A DNA stretch of 64,000 nt. Source: JACMLX01 sp040384325. Lineage in GTDB: Bacteria > Gemmatimonadota > Gemmatimonadetes > Gemmatimonadales > Gemmatimonadaceae. The notes below the pieces were generated by a model. It was not told where the DNA came from. It did no database searches and saw only the letters and a program-made list of their open reading frames with translations. Position numbers and translations under genes: made by a program. Position 1 is the first letter of the stretch. Each line of letters starts with the position of its first letter. Location: contig JAZKJL010000005.1 in NCBI GenBank assembly GCA_040384325.1, positions 992,001 through 1,056,000 of the forward strand, written 5' to 3'. Below, one piece after another: positions 21,544 to 29,911 of the stretch.

Positions 21544-21637
21544 CGTGCGTGGCGCCACTGCGCACCTCGCGTGGTTTGCCCGCCTGTGGCCCGGCGGCTA
21601 GCATCAGGCGACGACACAGATCCTTCGGGGAGGCGTG

Positions 21638-22498
21638 ATGGAGCGACGGGAGATGCTGGCGGTGCTCGGTGCCGCGTCGGCAGCACAGATGCTTGGAGGA
21701 GTGACTCCGATGATGGCTGCGAGCACGACACCGCTGGCATCGGCGGGGCGCCTCAAGCAGAGCGTGTGCCGGTGGTGCTACCAGGCGATCCCGCTCGACA
21801 CACTCTGTCGCGACGTGGCGGCGATGGGCTTCAAGTCCGTCGAGCTGCTGAGCGAGAACGAGTGGGCCGCCCTCAAGCCGCATGGGCTCACCTGCGCGGT
21901 GGCGAACGGGCCGAGCACGATCCCGGTGGGGTTCAACCGTCTCAACGAACACGATCGCCTTGTGAAGGAGTCGGAGCGCCTGCTGCCGCTGGTGGCAGCG
22001 GCCGGCATTCCGCAGATGATCGTCTTCTCCGGCAACCGCGGTGGGATGTCGGACGCGGAAGGATTGGAGAACTGTGCGATCGGCCTGAAGCGGATCATGC
22101 CCACCGCGGAGCGGCTCGGCGTGACGGTGATCATGGAGTTGCTGAACTCGAAGGTCGATCACAAGGACTACATGTGCGACCACACGGCGTGGGGCGCAGC
22201 GCTGGTGCAGCGGGTGGGGTCACCGCGCTTCAAGCTGCTCTACGACGTGTACCACATGCAGATCATGGAAGGGGACGTGATCCGCACGATCCGCGAGAAC
22301 TTCGCCTACATCGGGCACTACCACACGGGTGGCGTGCCGGGGCGTCACGAGATCGACGACGCGCAGGAGCTGAATTACCCGCGCATCATGACCACGCTGG
22401 CGGAGCTCGGGTACACCGGCTTCGTGGGACAGGAGTTCATCCCGGTGCGCGAGCCGATGGTGTCGCTGAAGGAAGCCTACACCCTCTGCAACGTCTGA
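21638..22498 (+). CDS. Hydroxypyruvate isomerase-like TIM-barrel protein
   Basis: A 286-residue sugar isomerase-type TIM barrel (AP endonuclease family 2 fold). A twin-arginine-like leader (MERREMLAVLGAASAAQML) suggests export. Metal ligands typical of the family appear in VIMELLNSK, LLYDVYHMQIMEG, YIGHYHTGG and FVGQEFIP, matching Hyi-type proteins that isomerise hydroxypyruvate and tartronate semialdehyde. A GTG directly before the ATG is an alternative start. Confidence 0.85.
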   Translation: MERREMLAVLGAASAAQMLGGVTPMMAASTTPLASAGRLKQSVCRWCYQAIPLDTLCRDVAAMGFKSVELLSENEWAALKPHGLTCAVANGPSTIPVGFNRLNEHDRLVKESERLLPLVAAAGIPQMIVFSGNRGGMSDAEGLENCAIGLKRIMPTAERLGVTVIMELLNSKVDHKDYMCDHTAWGAALVQRVGSPRFKLLYDVYHMQIMEGDVIRTIRENFAYIGHYHTGGVPGRHEIDDAQELNYPRIMTTLAELGYTGFVGQEFIPVREPMVSLKEAYTLCNV

Positions 22499-22523
22499 CC
22501 GGCCGGCGCGTGTCGGCTGCAAA

Positions 22524-23552
22524 TCAGACCACGTGCGCGGGCTCGAGGTGACAGCTGTGGGCACCGGTGCCACGCTCGATCTGCAGCGTCGCGTGCACGA
22601 TGCCGAAGCGGGCGCGGAGCGTCTCGGCGGCGGTGCGGAGCAGCGCGTCGTCGTCGCCGATGGTCGGGTGCACGAGGTGCGCGGTGAGGGCCACCTCGGT
22701 GGTGCTCATGCCCCAGACGTGCAGGTCATGCACGCCGGTCACGCCGGGCAGCGTGCGCAGGCACTCCTCGATCTCGAGCGGGTCGAGGTGTGCGGGCACG
22801 GCGTGCAGCGCGAGGTTCACCGAGTCGCGGAGCAGTGACCAGGTACCGATCATGATGATCAGCGCGATGCCGAGGCTGATGAACGGATCGAGCCAGTAGA
22901 GCTGCGTGAGCGAGATGCCGACACCGGCGATCAGCACCGCGGCGGACACGCCGGCATCGCCGAGCATGTGCAGGTAGGCGCCGCGGATGTTGAGGTCGTG
23001 CTTGCGGCCCGACATGAACAGCAGCGCGGTGGCGCCGTTGATGATGATGCCGGCCCCCGCGACCCACATGATGGTGCCGGAGGCGACCGGCTCCGGTCGC
23101 GACATGCGCCCGACGGCCTCCCACGCCACCGCGCCCAGCGTGGTGAGGAGGACGATCGCGTTGGCGAGGGCGGCGAGGATCGAGCTGCTGCGAAAGCCGT
23201 AGGTCCGTCGGGCGGTGGGACTGAGGCTGGCGAGGATGCTGGCGCTCCACGCGATGAGCAGGCCGAGCACGTCGCCGAGGTTGTGGCCGGCGTCGGCGAG
23301 GAGCGCGACCGAGTTGGCGCGCAGCCCGAAGAAGGCCTCGATGATGACGAAGCCGAGATTGAGTGCAGTGCCGATGGCGAAGGCGCGGCCGAAGGAGGCC
23401 GGGGCGTGGGAGTGTCCGGCGTGTCCGTGCGCATGCCCGTGCGCGTGGTCGTGTCCGTGCCCGGTGCCGTGCGCGTGGCCGAGCGCTGGACCGTGATCGT
23501 GGTCGGCGCAGGGTTCGTGTCGGGCGTGTCCGGGGACGGTGGGGCTTGTCAT
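22524..23552 (-). CDS. Cation diffusion facilitator (CzcD/ZitB type)
   Basis: A 342-residue CDF exporter that swaps cytoplasmic Zn(II) or a similar ion for protons. The N-terminus is a run of His-Gly/Ala-His repeats (about residues 10-50), a metal-sensing tail. Six membrane segments follow, with the HxxxD and DxxxD metal sites ALLADAGHNLGD and AYLHMLGDAGVS. The C-terminal cytoplasmic domain includes GVTGVHDLHVWGMS. It diverges from an arsR-type regulator with only 16 bases between starts, so the regulator may control it. Confidence 0.92.
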   Translation of the reverse strand: MTSPTVPGHARHEPCADHDHGPALGHAHGTGHGHDHAHGHAHGHAGHSHAPASFGRAFAIGTALNLGFVIIEAFFGLRANSVALLADAGHNLGDVLGLLIAWSASILASLSPTARRTYGFRSSSILAALANAIVLLTTLGAVAWEAVGRMSRPEPVASGTIMWVAGAGIIINGATALLFMSGRKHDLNIRGAYLHMLGDAGVSAAVLIAGVGISLTQLYWLDPFISLGIALIIMIGTWSLLRDSVNLALHAVPAHLDPLEIEECLRTLPGVTGVHDLHVWGMSTTEVALTAHLVHPTIGDDDALLRTAAETLRARFGIVHATLQIERGTGAHSCHLEPAHVV

Positions 23553-23568
23553 ATCAAAAAATACTGTT
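23553..23568. promoter_or_regulatory. Very short divergent control region, cdf / arsR
   Basis: Only 16-28 bases separate the two divergent starts. This AT-rich patch (ATATCAAAAAATACTGTTAT, 23551-23570) is the only low-GC stretch nearby, so promoters and any ArsR operator must overlap it and reach into the coding ends. Confidence 0.4.
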
Positions 23569-23901
23569 ATGATTCAGGTCATGACCACCGCGACCACTAC
23601 GTTCGCCCGCGCTGCGGCGCTGTTCCACGCCTTCTCTGACGAGGCACGGGTGGAGATCGTCTCGGTGCTGCTCTCGGGCGAGCACTGCGTGTGCGACCTG
23701 ATGACGCATGTGGGGGCGGCGCAGTCGCGGCTGTCGTACCACCTGAAGGTGCTGAAGGACGTCGGCCTGGTGACGGATCGTCGCGTCGGCCGCTGGTCAT
23801 ACTATACGCTGGAGCGGGACGCGATCGTGGAAGCGGAGGCGCTGCTGGCGCAGTTGAGGCCGCGCGAGGGCCGGTCCGGACCGGCCTCGTGCTGTGGGTG
23901 A
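23569..23901 (+). CDS. arsR: ArsR-family metalloregulator
   Basis: A 110-residue winged-helix repressor. EHCVCDLMTHVGAAQSRLSYHLKVLKDVGLV contains the classic As(III)/Sb(III) site (Cys40 and Cys42 in the DNA-binding helix) and the recognition helix. A C-terminal CCG may add a ligand. It lies 86 bases before arsM, so arsenite should release transcription of arsM and possibly of the divergent CDF exporter. ATG 23581 is an alternative start; neither has a strong ribosome site, so leaderless translation is possible. Confidence 0.88.
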   Translation: MIQVMTTATTTFARAAALFHAFSDEARVEIVSVLLSGEHCVCDLMTHVGAAQSRLSYHLKVLKDVGLVTDRRVGRWSYYTLERDAIVEAEALLAQLRPREGRSGPASCCG

Positions 23902-23987
23902 CGGTGTAGGGATGGCGATCGATCGACATGAGCAGGCTGGTTTCATTTGTCCAATTCATCAAGATTTCTTGTTCAACGGAGGCGGTG

Positions 23988-24965
23988 ATGTCTGATCAGG
24001 GGCAGTTCACGACGGGGAGCGACCTGCAGGAACTGCGCAGCACCGTGGCGGCGCGCTACGGTGCGGTGGCGCAGCGTGTGACCGATGCCGGTGTCACCGC
24101 CGGCGCCTCGTGCTGCGGTCCGGCCGCCGGTTCGAGTGGCTGTTGCGGGGCCAGCAGTGAGAGCTGGGATCCCATCACGGCCAACCTGTACGACGAGGGC
24201 GAGGCGGCGGGTGTGCCAGCCGAGGCGTTGCTGGCGTCGCTGGGGTGCGGCAATCCGACCGCGCTGGCCGACCTGCGGGAGGGCGAGGTGGTACTGGACC
24301 TTGGCTCCGGTGGTGGCATCGACGTGTTGCTGTCGGCGAAGCGGGTCGGTCCGACGGGCAAGGCCTACGGGCTGGACATGACCGACGAGATGCTGGATCT
24401 CGCCAACGCCAACAAGGCGCGTGCCGGGGCGACGAACGTGGAGTTCCTGCGCGGGCACATCGAGTCGATCCCGCTGCCGTCGCGGACGGTGGACGTGATC
24501 ATCTCGAACTGCGTGGTGAACCTGTCGGGCGACAAGCGGGCGGTGCTGGCCGAGGCGTATCGGGTGCTGCGGCCGGGTGGTCGCTTCGCGGTGAGTGACG
24601 TGGTGGTGCGGGGCGAGGTGCCGGATGCGATGCGACGCAGCATGGAGCTGTGGGTCGGGTGCGTGGCCGGGGCGCTCGAGGAGCAGGAGTTCCTGACGCT
24701 GTTGTCGGAGGTCGGCTTCGTGGATGCGAGCATCGAACCGACGCGGATCTACAAGGCCGAGGATGCCGCGGCATTCCTGGCGGGCACCGGCCTGGATGTG
24801 ACCGGCCTCGCGGAGGCCGTGGATGGGCGGTTCATGGGGGCGTTCATCCGTGCCACCAAGCCCGGGGTGTCGGCGCCGCGCGTTCTGGTGCCGCTGGCGA
24901 CCGTCGCCGCAGCCGACGCACCTGCGCGCGAGTCCGGGTGTTGTGGCCCGGACTGTTGCAGCTGA
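23988..24965 (+). CDS. arsM: Arsenite S-adenosylmethionine methyltransferase
   Basis: A 325-residue methyltransferase that converts As(III) to methylated arsenicals. The SAM loop is VLDLGSGGGIDVLLSAKRV. The conserved arsenic-binding cysteines sit in LLASLGCGNPTALADL, IISNCVVNLSG and LWVGCVAGALEEQ. Both termini carry extra Cys clusters (SCCGPAAGSSGCCG; SGCCGPDCC). A good ribosome site (CGGAGG, 23977-23982) precedes the ATG. A short palindrome, CAAGATTTCTTG (23960-23971), lies in the gap after arsR. Confidence 0.93.
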   Translation: MSDQGQFTTGSDLQELRSTVAARYGAVAQRVTDAGVTAGASCCGPAAGSSGCCGASSESWDPITANLYDEGEAAGVPAEALLASLGCGNPTALADLREGEVVLDLGSGGGIDVLLSAKRVGPTGKAYGLDMTDEMLDLANANKARAGATNVEFLRGHIESIPLPSRTVDVIISNCVVNLSGDKRAVLAEAYRVLRPGGRFAVSDVVVRGEVPDAMRRSMELWVGCVAGALEEQEFLTLLSEVGFVDASIEPTRIYKAEDAAAFLAGTGLDVTGLAEAVDGRFMGAFIRATKPGVSAPRVLVPLATVAAADAPARESGCCGPDCCS

Positions 24966-25015
24966 GGTGACGACCTGGGAAAATCGGGGCCGATCCGGTC
25001 TCGCGCGCGATCAAA

Positions 25016-25126
25016 TGTCACGGACAGGTCACGCCCGCGTGACGACAGGCGATCTCGTGTGAGGGAATTCGGCGGGCTCGTGTCACGGCGCCGTAACATC
25101 GGAGTGATGGCCGTTACTCCTGTCAC
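25016..25126 (+). promoter_or_regulatory. Pho-box-like GTCAC repeats before the porin
   Basis: TGTCAC at 25016 and GGTCAC at 25027 are 11 bases apart; so are TGTCAC at 25081 and CGTAAC at 25092. A further TGTCAC is at 25121. Direct repeats of a CTGTCAC-like half-site with 11-base period are how PhoB boxes look, and the next gene is a phosphate-type porin. Regulator binding is inferred. Confidence 0.45.
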
Positions 25127-25149
25127 GGGCCGGCGACGTTTGGGTCACC

Positions 25150-26391
25150 ATGCCCGGCCGACATTCTCGACTCCGACCCCACGTTCTCGGCGCACTCCTC
25201 GCCGCGACCCCGCATCTCCTCCTGGCTCAGGTCGCCTCGGATGGGCCGGCGCCGACCGCTCCGGCGGCGGCAGCGCCGGTCCAGCACTGGTTCGACAAGG
25301 TGAGCATCCGCGGGTATGGCCAGATCCGGTACAACCGGCTGCTGGAGAGCAATCCGCAGTTGCAGTGCGAGCAGTGTGACCGGAGCTGGGGTGACCAAGG
25401 CGGTGTGTTCATCCGTCGCGCGCGGGTGATCATTTACGGGCAGGTGCATCCGCGGGTGTACATCTACCTGCAGCCCGACTTCGGCAGCACCTCGGGCACC
25501 ACCGGCAACATCGGGCAGCTGCGCGACTGGTACGCCGATGTCGGCCTGGACGCGAAGAACGAGTTCCGGGTGCGATTCGGGCAGAGCAAGGTGCCGTACA
25601 GCTTCGAGAACATGCAGAGCAGCCAGAACCGGCTGCCGCTGGACCGTGCGGACGCCACCAACAGTGCCAATGCCAACGAGCGCGACCTCGGCGCCTACCT
25701 GATGTGGGCGCCCACCGCCGTGCGGGCGCGCTTCAAGTCGCTGGTGAACGACGGGTTGAAGGGGAGCGGCGATTACGGCGTGGTGGCGTTCGGCGTGTTC
25801 AATGGCCAGACGGCGAACCGCGCCGAGGCGAACAACGGGCAGCACGTGGTGGGTCGCGTCAGTTATCCGTTCGTGCTCGGCTCGCAGGTGGTGGAGCCCG
25901 GCGTGGCGGCGTATGGCGGCACGTACGTGGTCACGTCAGAGCAGCGCAGCGCGGGTGTGAAGGGTAACACCGGCTGGAGTTACCGCGACGAGCGGGTGGT
26001 GGCGTCGCTGTCGATCGCGCCGAAGCCGTTCGGTGTGCTGGCCGAGTACAACGTGGGGCGTGGCCCCGAGTTCAATCCTGCGACGGACAGCATCGAGACG
26101 CGATCGTTGCGCGGCGGGTTCGTGACGGCGACATACCGGGTGCGGTCGGGTGCGCAGCAGGTGCTGCCGTTCGTGCGCTACCAGGTGTACGAGGGTGGCA
26201 AGAAGCACGAGCGCGACGCGCGCAGTCACTCGGTGAACGACGTCGAGGTGGGTGTGGAGTGGCAGCCGAATGCGGCGTTCGAGCTGGTGGGCGCGATGTA
26301 CTGGGGGGACCGCCGGTTCGAGGATTTTCAGCGGCAGTCGAACGCGCAGCGCGGCCGCCTGTTCCGGCTCCAGGCACAGTTCAACTACTGA
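25150..26391 (+). CDS. Phosphate-selective-type porin (OprO/OprP family)
   Basis: A 413-residue outer-membrane protein. The signal peptide ends near LLLAQ, then a beta-barrel with FIRRARVIIYGQVHPRVYIYLQPDFG and RVRFGQSKVPYSFEN, signatures of the OprO/OprP (pfam Porin_O_P) group. It ends in NY, the aromatic C-terminus expected for barrel insertion. A CEQC pair near residue 74 is unusual for a porin. GTCAC repeats upstream suggest control by phosphate. Confidence 0.85.
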   Translation: MPGRHSRLRPHVLGALLAATPHLLLAQVASDGPAPTAPAAAAPVQHWFDKVSIRGYGQIRYNRLLESNPQLQCEQCDRSWGDQGGVFIRRARVIIYGQVHPRVYIYLQPDFGSTSGTTGNIGQLRDWYADVGLDAKNEFRVRFGQSKVPYSFENMQSSQNRLPLDRADATNSANANERDLGAYLMWAPTAVRARFKSLVNDGLKGSGDYGVVAFGVFNGQTANRAEANNGQHVVGRVSYPFVLGSQVVEPGVAAYGGTYVVTSEQRSAGVKGNTGWSYRDERVVASLSIAPKPFGVLAEYNVGRGPEFNPATDSIETRSLRGGFVTATYRVRSGAQQVLPFVRYQVYEGGKKHERDARSHSVNDVEVGVEWQPNAAFELVGAMYWGDRRFEDFQRQSNAQRGRLFRLQAQFNY

Positions 26392-26392
26392 G

Positions 26393-26438
26393 TCACGCCG
26401 GCGCGCCGGTGTGCGCTCGTTCGCGCCGCCCGGCGTGA
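26393..26438 (+). terminator. Inverted repeat between porin and intI
   Basis: TCACGCCGG (26393-26401) pairs with CCGGCGTGA (26430-26438) across a 28-base loop that itself is GC-rich. It may end porin transcription or be an operator for intI. No T-run follows. Confidence 0.3.
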
Positions 26439-26481
26439 TGGTGGTAACGTCGCCGCGCGCCGCGGGTGTGAGTGTATCCGC

Positions 26482-27534
26482 ATGCCGCCGGAACCACCCG
26501 CCACGCCATCGCTGATCGCCACGCTGCGCGATCGTGCCGCCGTGCGGCGCTACAGTCCGCGCACGGTGCAGGCGTACGAGCGGTGGGTGCGTCGATACAT
26601 CCGGCATCACGGTGGTCAAACGCATCCGCGACACCTGGGCCCGGAGTGCGTGCGTGCCTTCCTGGTGCATCTCGCGCGCGAGCGGAACGTGGCCGCCTCG
26701 ACGCAGTACCAGGCGCTGGCCGCCCTGACCTTCCTCTATCGCGACGTGCTGGAGCAGCCGACGCCGAACGTGGTCGGCGTCGTGCAGGCCAAGCGCCCGC
26801 ACCGGCTGCCCAACGTGCTCTCGCGCGAGCATGTGCAGCGACTACTGGCGGAACTGCGCGGTGGATCGCAGCTGATGGCGATGCTGTTGTACGGCGCCGG
26901 CCTGCGGCTGATGGAGTGTTGCGAACTGCGGCTGAAGGATGTGGATCCCGAGCGGGGCGAGGTGCGGGTGCGGCATGGCAAGGGCGCGCGCGACCGGGTG
27001 ACCGTGCTGCCGGCATCGCTGCGCGAGCGGATCGAGCAGCAGGTGGCGGCGGTGCGCCGGCTGCAGCTGCTACGTGCGGCGCGCGGTGGCGGGTACGTGG
27101 AGCTTCCGGGGGCGTTTCACCGCAAGTCGTCGCATGCGTCGCGCGGGTGGTCGTGGTGCTGGCTCTTCCCGTCGCGCACGGAGACGTGGCACGAGGGCAG
27201 CCGGCAGTACCGCACCGGTCATGTGCATCCGAGCGTGCTGCAGAAGGCGGTGCCGGCCGCGGCGCGGCGGGCGGGCCTCGTGGCGCGGGTGACCTGCCAC
27301 ACCCTGCGGCATTCCTTCGCGACGCACCTGCTGGAGTCGGGCTACGACATCCGCACGGTGCAGGAGCTGCTCGGGCATCGGGACGTCTCGACGACGATGC
27401 TGTACACGCACGTGCTGAACCGGGGCGGGCTCGGGGTGCGCAGTCCGCTGGATGTCGGCGTCGCGGACAGACCACCGGGGTGGCGGGGTGATGGAGCGGG
27501 CAGGGGGCCGGAAGGCGAGGCGCGTTCGCGCTGA
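26482..27534 (+). CDS. intI: Integron integrase
   Basis: A 350-residue tyrosine recombinase that inserts and excises gene cassettes at attI and attC. The catalytic residues are all present: Arg142 (GLRLMECCELRL), His273 and Arg276 (HTLRHSFATHL), His299 (LLGHRD) and Tyr308 (MLYTHV). The stretch GAFHRKSSHASRGWSWCWLF (about residues 213-232) is the IntI-specific extra patch absent from XerC/D. The gene faces the cassette array instead of diverging from it. The last about 30 residues after SPLD are Gly/Arg-rich and may not be needed. No clear LexA box was found upstream. Confidence 0.95.
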   Translation: MPPEPPATPSLIATLRDRAAVRRYSPRTVQAYERWVRRYIRHHGGQTHPRHLGPECVRAFLVHLARERNVAASTQYQALAALTFLYRDVLEQPTPNVVGVVQAKRPHRLPNVLSREHVQRLLAELRGGSQLMAMLLYGAGLRLMECCELRLKDVDPERGEVRVRHGKGARDRVTVLPASLRERIEQQVAAVRRLQLLRAARGGGYVELPGAFHRKSSHASRGWSWCWLFPSRTETWHEGSRQYRTGHVHPSVLQKAVPAAARRAGLVARVTCHTLRHSFATHLLESGYDIRTVQELLGHRDVSTTMLYTHVLNRGGLGVRSPLDVGVADRPPGWRGDGAGRGPEGEARSR

Positions 27535-27857
27535 GCGGGTGGTGCGCTGGCGCGTGACCCATCCGCCAGCCCTTGCGGCGTGCGCGATCGCTCCGGGGGT
27601 GGGTCGCCTCCTTGGCGAGCCTCGCGTGGTTTCCGGCGTTCTGTCGCATTTCTGCGCTGTTCGGAGCGCGCGCCGCGGCCGGTGCAGAATGAGGAAGAGG
27701 GTCGTAAGCGTAGATCCTTGTGCGGGTTACAGTGACGATCGGCGGAGAAGCAGTGCGCCGGTTCTCGTTGTTCGGGCGCGCGAGAACGCTGGCGGGGCGG
27801 GCGAATGCGGGGCTACTGTTGGGTGTCTGGGTTCGGTAGCATTCTGGATAATTCTCG
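27535..27857 (+). promoter_or_regulatory. attI region and array leader
   Basis: No gene is supported between intI and the first cassette. The recombination point is the G of GTTAGAG at 27857, because the first attC has the matching R'' CTCTAAC. The 13 bases TAATTCTCGTTAG (27849-27861) recur only at the odd junction near 53231. A GATAAT hexamer (27847-27852) could be the -10 of a cassette promoter, but no good -35 box is visible. A promoter may also lie upstream of intI, since intI reads into the array. Confidence 0.6.
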
Positions 27858-27893
27858 TTAGAGAGCCCTCCACCATCGTATGCCGGAGCGTCC

Positions 27894-28481
27894 ATGTATC
27901 TCGGTCCGCCAATTGACGACCACGAGATGCTCGCGCGCGTACCGACGGAACTGGTCTCGTTATTGAGGCAGACGAACGGCTACGTCGCGTTCCATGGGGG
28001 ACTGCATCTGCGCGGCGCCTGTCATGCACCGGCGTGGCATGCTCTCCGCAGCGCGTGGGACGGCCCCGATGCGTTGCACGCGCTCTACGGCACGGTGCAG
28101 CGTGACGATTGCCCGTTCGCGGAAGATGCTCTCGGTGATCAGTACCTAATCCGCGACGGTGCCATCCTCCGGCTTGACGCGGAGACGGGTACGGTGAGCG
28201 AGTTCGCCAAGGACTTGGACACCTTCCAGGCCGCGGTGCGCGCGGACCCGAGTGAATACCTCACACTCGCTCCGCTCGAGCAATTCCGAGTAGACGGCGG
28301 TGTGCTGGGACTTGGTCAGCTACTCAGTGTGTATCCTCCCTTCTGCAGCACGGAGTCGGCCAATGGCGTCAGCTATCGGGCCATTGACGCACTGGAACGC
28401 CGCCGCTGGCTTGCCTCGTTCGCACAGCAGATCCGGGCGTTACCCGACGGCTCGACGCTCGCGGTTGTGGTGCACGAGTGA
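27894..28481 (+). CDS. Cassette 1: SMI1/KNR4 (SUKH)-like protein
   Basis: A 195-residue soluble protein. LLRQTNGYVAFHGGLHLRG and the block FAEDALGDQYLIRDGAILRLDAETGTVSEF are the pattern of the SMI1/KNR4 (SUKH) superfamily and related T6SS immunity proteins. These commonly neutralise nuclease or other toxins by direct binding. First cassette after attI, so probably the best expressed and most recently inserted. ATG with no strong ribosome site. Confidence 0.75.
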   Translation: MYLGPPIDDHEMLARVPTELVSLLRQTNGYVAFHGGLHLRGACHAPAWHALRSAWDGPDALHALYGTVQRDDCPFAEDALGDQYLIRDGAILRLDAETGTVSEFAKDLDTFQAAVRADPSEYLTLAPLEQFRVDGGVLGLGQLLSVYPPFCSTESANGVSYRAIDALERRRWLASFAQQIRALPDGSTLAVVVHE

Positions 28482-28489
28482 GCCGGGCT

Positions 28490-28585
28490 CTCTAACCCGC
28501 GTTGCTGCTGCCACTGCGGCCGCTGGTCGGTGAGCAGGAGAAGCATCTTTAGGCCGCAGTGCAGCAGAACGCATTTTCGTTAGAC
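28490..28585 (+). repeat. attC 1
   Basis: R'' CTCTAAC, R' GTTAGAC, type D stem. The right arm reads GCAGCAGAACGC where most sites have AACCC, matched by CCCGCGTT on the left. Confidence 0.92.
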
Positions 28586-28600
28586 CACTGCCCAACATCG

Positions 28601-28954
28601 GTGTATCGCGTCCTGTTCATCTGCAGCCAGAACCGGCTACGGAGCCCCACGGCGGAGCGCGTGTTCGCCTCGTGGCCTGGTCTGGAGGTGGAGTCCGCTG
28701 GCCTCAATCACGATGCCACGGTGCCCGTCGACGCGGAGCTCCTCGCTTGGGCCGAATTGATCGTGGTCATGGAGCGCGCGCACCGGAAGCGCCTCTCGAA
28801 GCGCTTCCGTTCGTCGCTCGGCGGGAAGCGCATCGTGTGCCTCGATATCCCGGATGACTATGAGTACATGGAGCCCGCGCTGGTCGCCCTGCTAGAGCGG
28901 AAGGTGCCGCGGCTCCTGCCTGCGGGGCACCGGCGGCAGGCGGACGTGGACTGA
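28601..28954 (+). CDS. Cassette 2: low-molecular-weight protein tyrosine phosphatase-like
   Basis: A 117-residue protein. YRVLFICSQNRLRSPTAE carries the P-loop C8-x5-R14-S of low-molecular-weight phosphatases, and LDIPDDYEYMEPALVALLERKV at the C-terminus is where the general-acid aspartate usually sits. Members of this short branch are frequent in integron cassettes. The start is a GTG 16 bases after the attC; a longer frame that begins inside attC 1 is an artefact of the repeat. Confidence 0.8.
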   Translation: MYRVLFICSQNRLRSPTAERVFASWPGLEVESAGLNHDATVPVDAELLAWAELIVVMERAHRKRLSKRFRSSLGGKRIVCLDIPDDYEYMEPALVALLERKVPRLLPAGHRRQADVD

Positions 28955-28990
28955 AGGTTTCAGCTCCACGAGGGCATGAGCGCTGCAGTG

Positions 28991-29086
28991 GTCTAACACG
29001 GGTTGCTGCTGACGCTGCGGCCGGCGTATTGTGATCAGGCGGACTATTTGTCGGCCGCACCGCAGCAGAACCCTGTCTCGTTAGAG
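28991..29086 (+). repeat. attC 2
   Basis: R'' GTCTAAC, R' GTTAGAG, type B stem (GCTGCGGCC with GGCCGCACC). Confidence 0.93.
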
Positions 29087-29118
29087 GGCAGCCGGGCAAT
29101 GTATCCGGGCGGAGACCA

Positions 29119-29817
29119 GTGAACCTCGCAGTCTTTGACGTCGATGGTACGCTCCTCGATAATCTCGAGGAAGAGGATGTGTGCTTCGCTCGGGCGCTGA
29201 GCGAGGAGCTGGCATTGTCGAAGCTCGACACAGACTGGGCGCAGTACACTCATGTTTCCGACGATGCAATTACCTCGGAGGCGTATACGCGGGAGTACGG
29301 GCAACCATTGACCGCCGCGCAGCGGGCAGCGACGATCGAGCGATTCCTCGATCACCTCCGAATGGCGCATGGTGCAGCACCAATCACTGCCGTGCGCGGC
29401 GCAACGCAGATGCTGAGCGATCTGCGCTCACGTGGATGGGCCGTGGCCTTTGCGACCGGCGCGTGGCGGCGTGCGGCCGAGTACAAACTAGGCGCGTCGG
29501 GCATCCCTCTGGCTGGAGTTCCGTGGGCAAGTTCAGAGGACGGCCCGGCGCGAGAGACGATTGTCGCCAAGGCGATTGAACTTGCGACGGCGTCACTCGG
29601 TGTGACGCCGTTCACTCGCGTTGTTGCGATCGGGGATGGCCTGTGGGATCTGCACACGGCACGCACGCTCAGGCTGCCGTTTGTAGGCATCGGCGCCGGT
29701 GACCGCGGCGTCCGATTGCGGACTGCCGGGGCTTCGCATGTCATTGCAGACTATTCTGACTTCGATGGCGTAGTCCGCGCGTTTGAAGAGGCCAAGGCAC
29801 CGTGCGCGGCCCTCTAA
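29119..29817 (+). CDS. Cassette 3: HAD-family hydrolase
   Basis: A 232-residue haloacid dehalogenase-type phosphatase. The nucleophile is Asp7 in FDVDGTLLDN, motif II is AFATGAWRRAA, and motif III/IV is VVAIGDGLWDLHTAR. A helical cap lies between residues 15 and 85. Substrate unknown, probably a small phosphate ester. GTG start with GGAGA four bases upstream. Its TAA stop is supplied by the R'' of attC 3. Confidence 0.85.
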   Translation: MNLAVFDVDGTLLDNLEEEDVCFARALSEELALSKLDTDWAQYTHVSDDAITSEAYTREYGQPLTAAQRAATIERFLDHLRMAHGAAPITAVRGATQMLSDLRSRGWAVAFATGAWRRAAEYKLGASGIPLAGVPWASSEDGPARETIVAKAIELATASLGVTPFTRVVAIGDGLWDLHTARTLRLPFVGIGAGDRGVRLRTAGASHVIADYSDFDGVVRAFEEAKAPCAAL

Positions 29818-29907
29818 CCCGCGTTGCTGCTGACACTGTGGCCGCAGTCTCGTGAGCAGGAGTACGTTCAGGTGGCCACAGTGCAGCAGAACGCATTTTC
29901 GTTAGGC
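29812..29907 (+). repeat. attC 3
   Basis: R'' CTCTAAC, R' GTTAGGC, type D variant stem (CACTGTGGCC/GGCCACAGTG), a compensated version of attC 1. Confidence 0.92.
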
Positions 29908-29911
29908 GGCC

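Noticed and set aside
26392..26481. LexA box controlling intI
   Set aside because: I looked for CTGT-N8-ACAG-like and GTTC-type SOS sites in the 90 bases before intI and found none I could defend.
28559..28954. ORF starts that lie inside attC sites (MQQNAFSL, MLLTLRP and similar)
   Set aside because: The open frame simply runs through the repeat. Starts were moved to the first plausible codon after R'.
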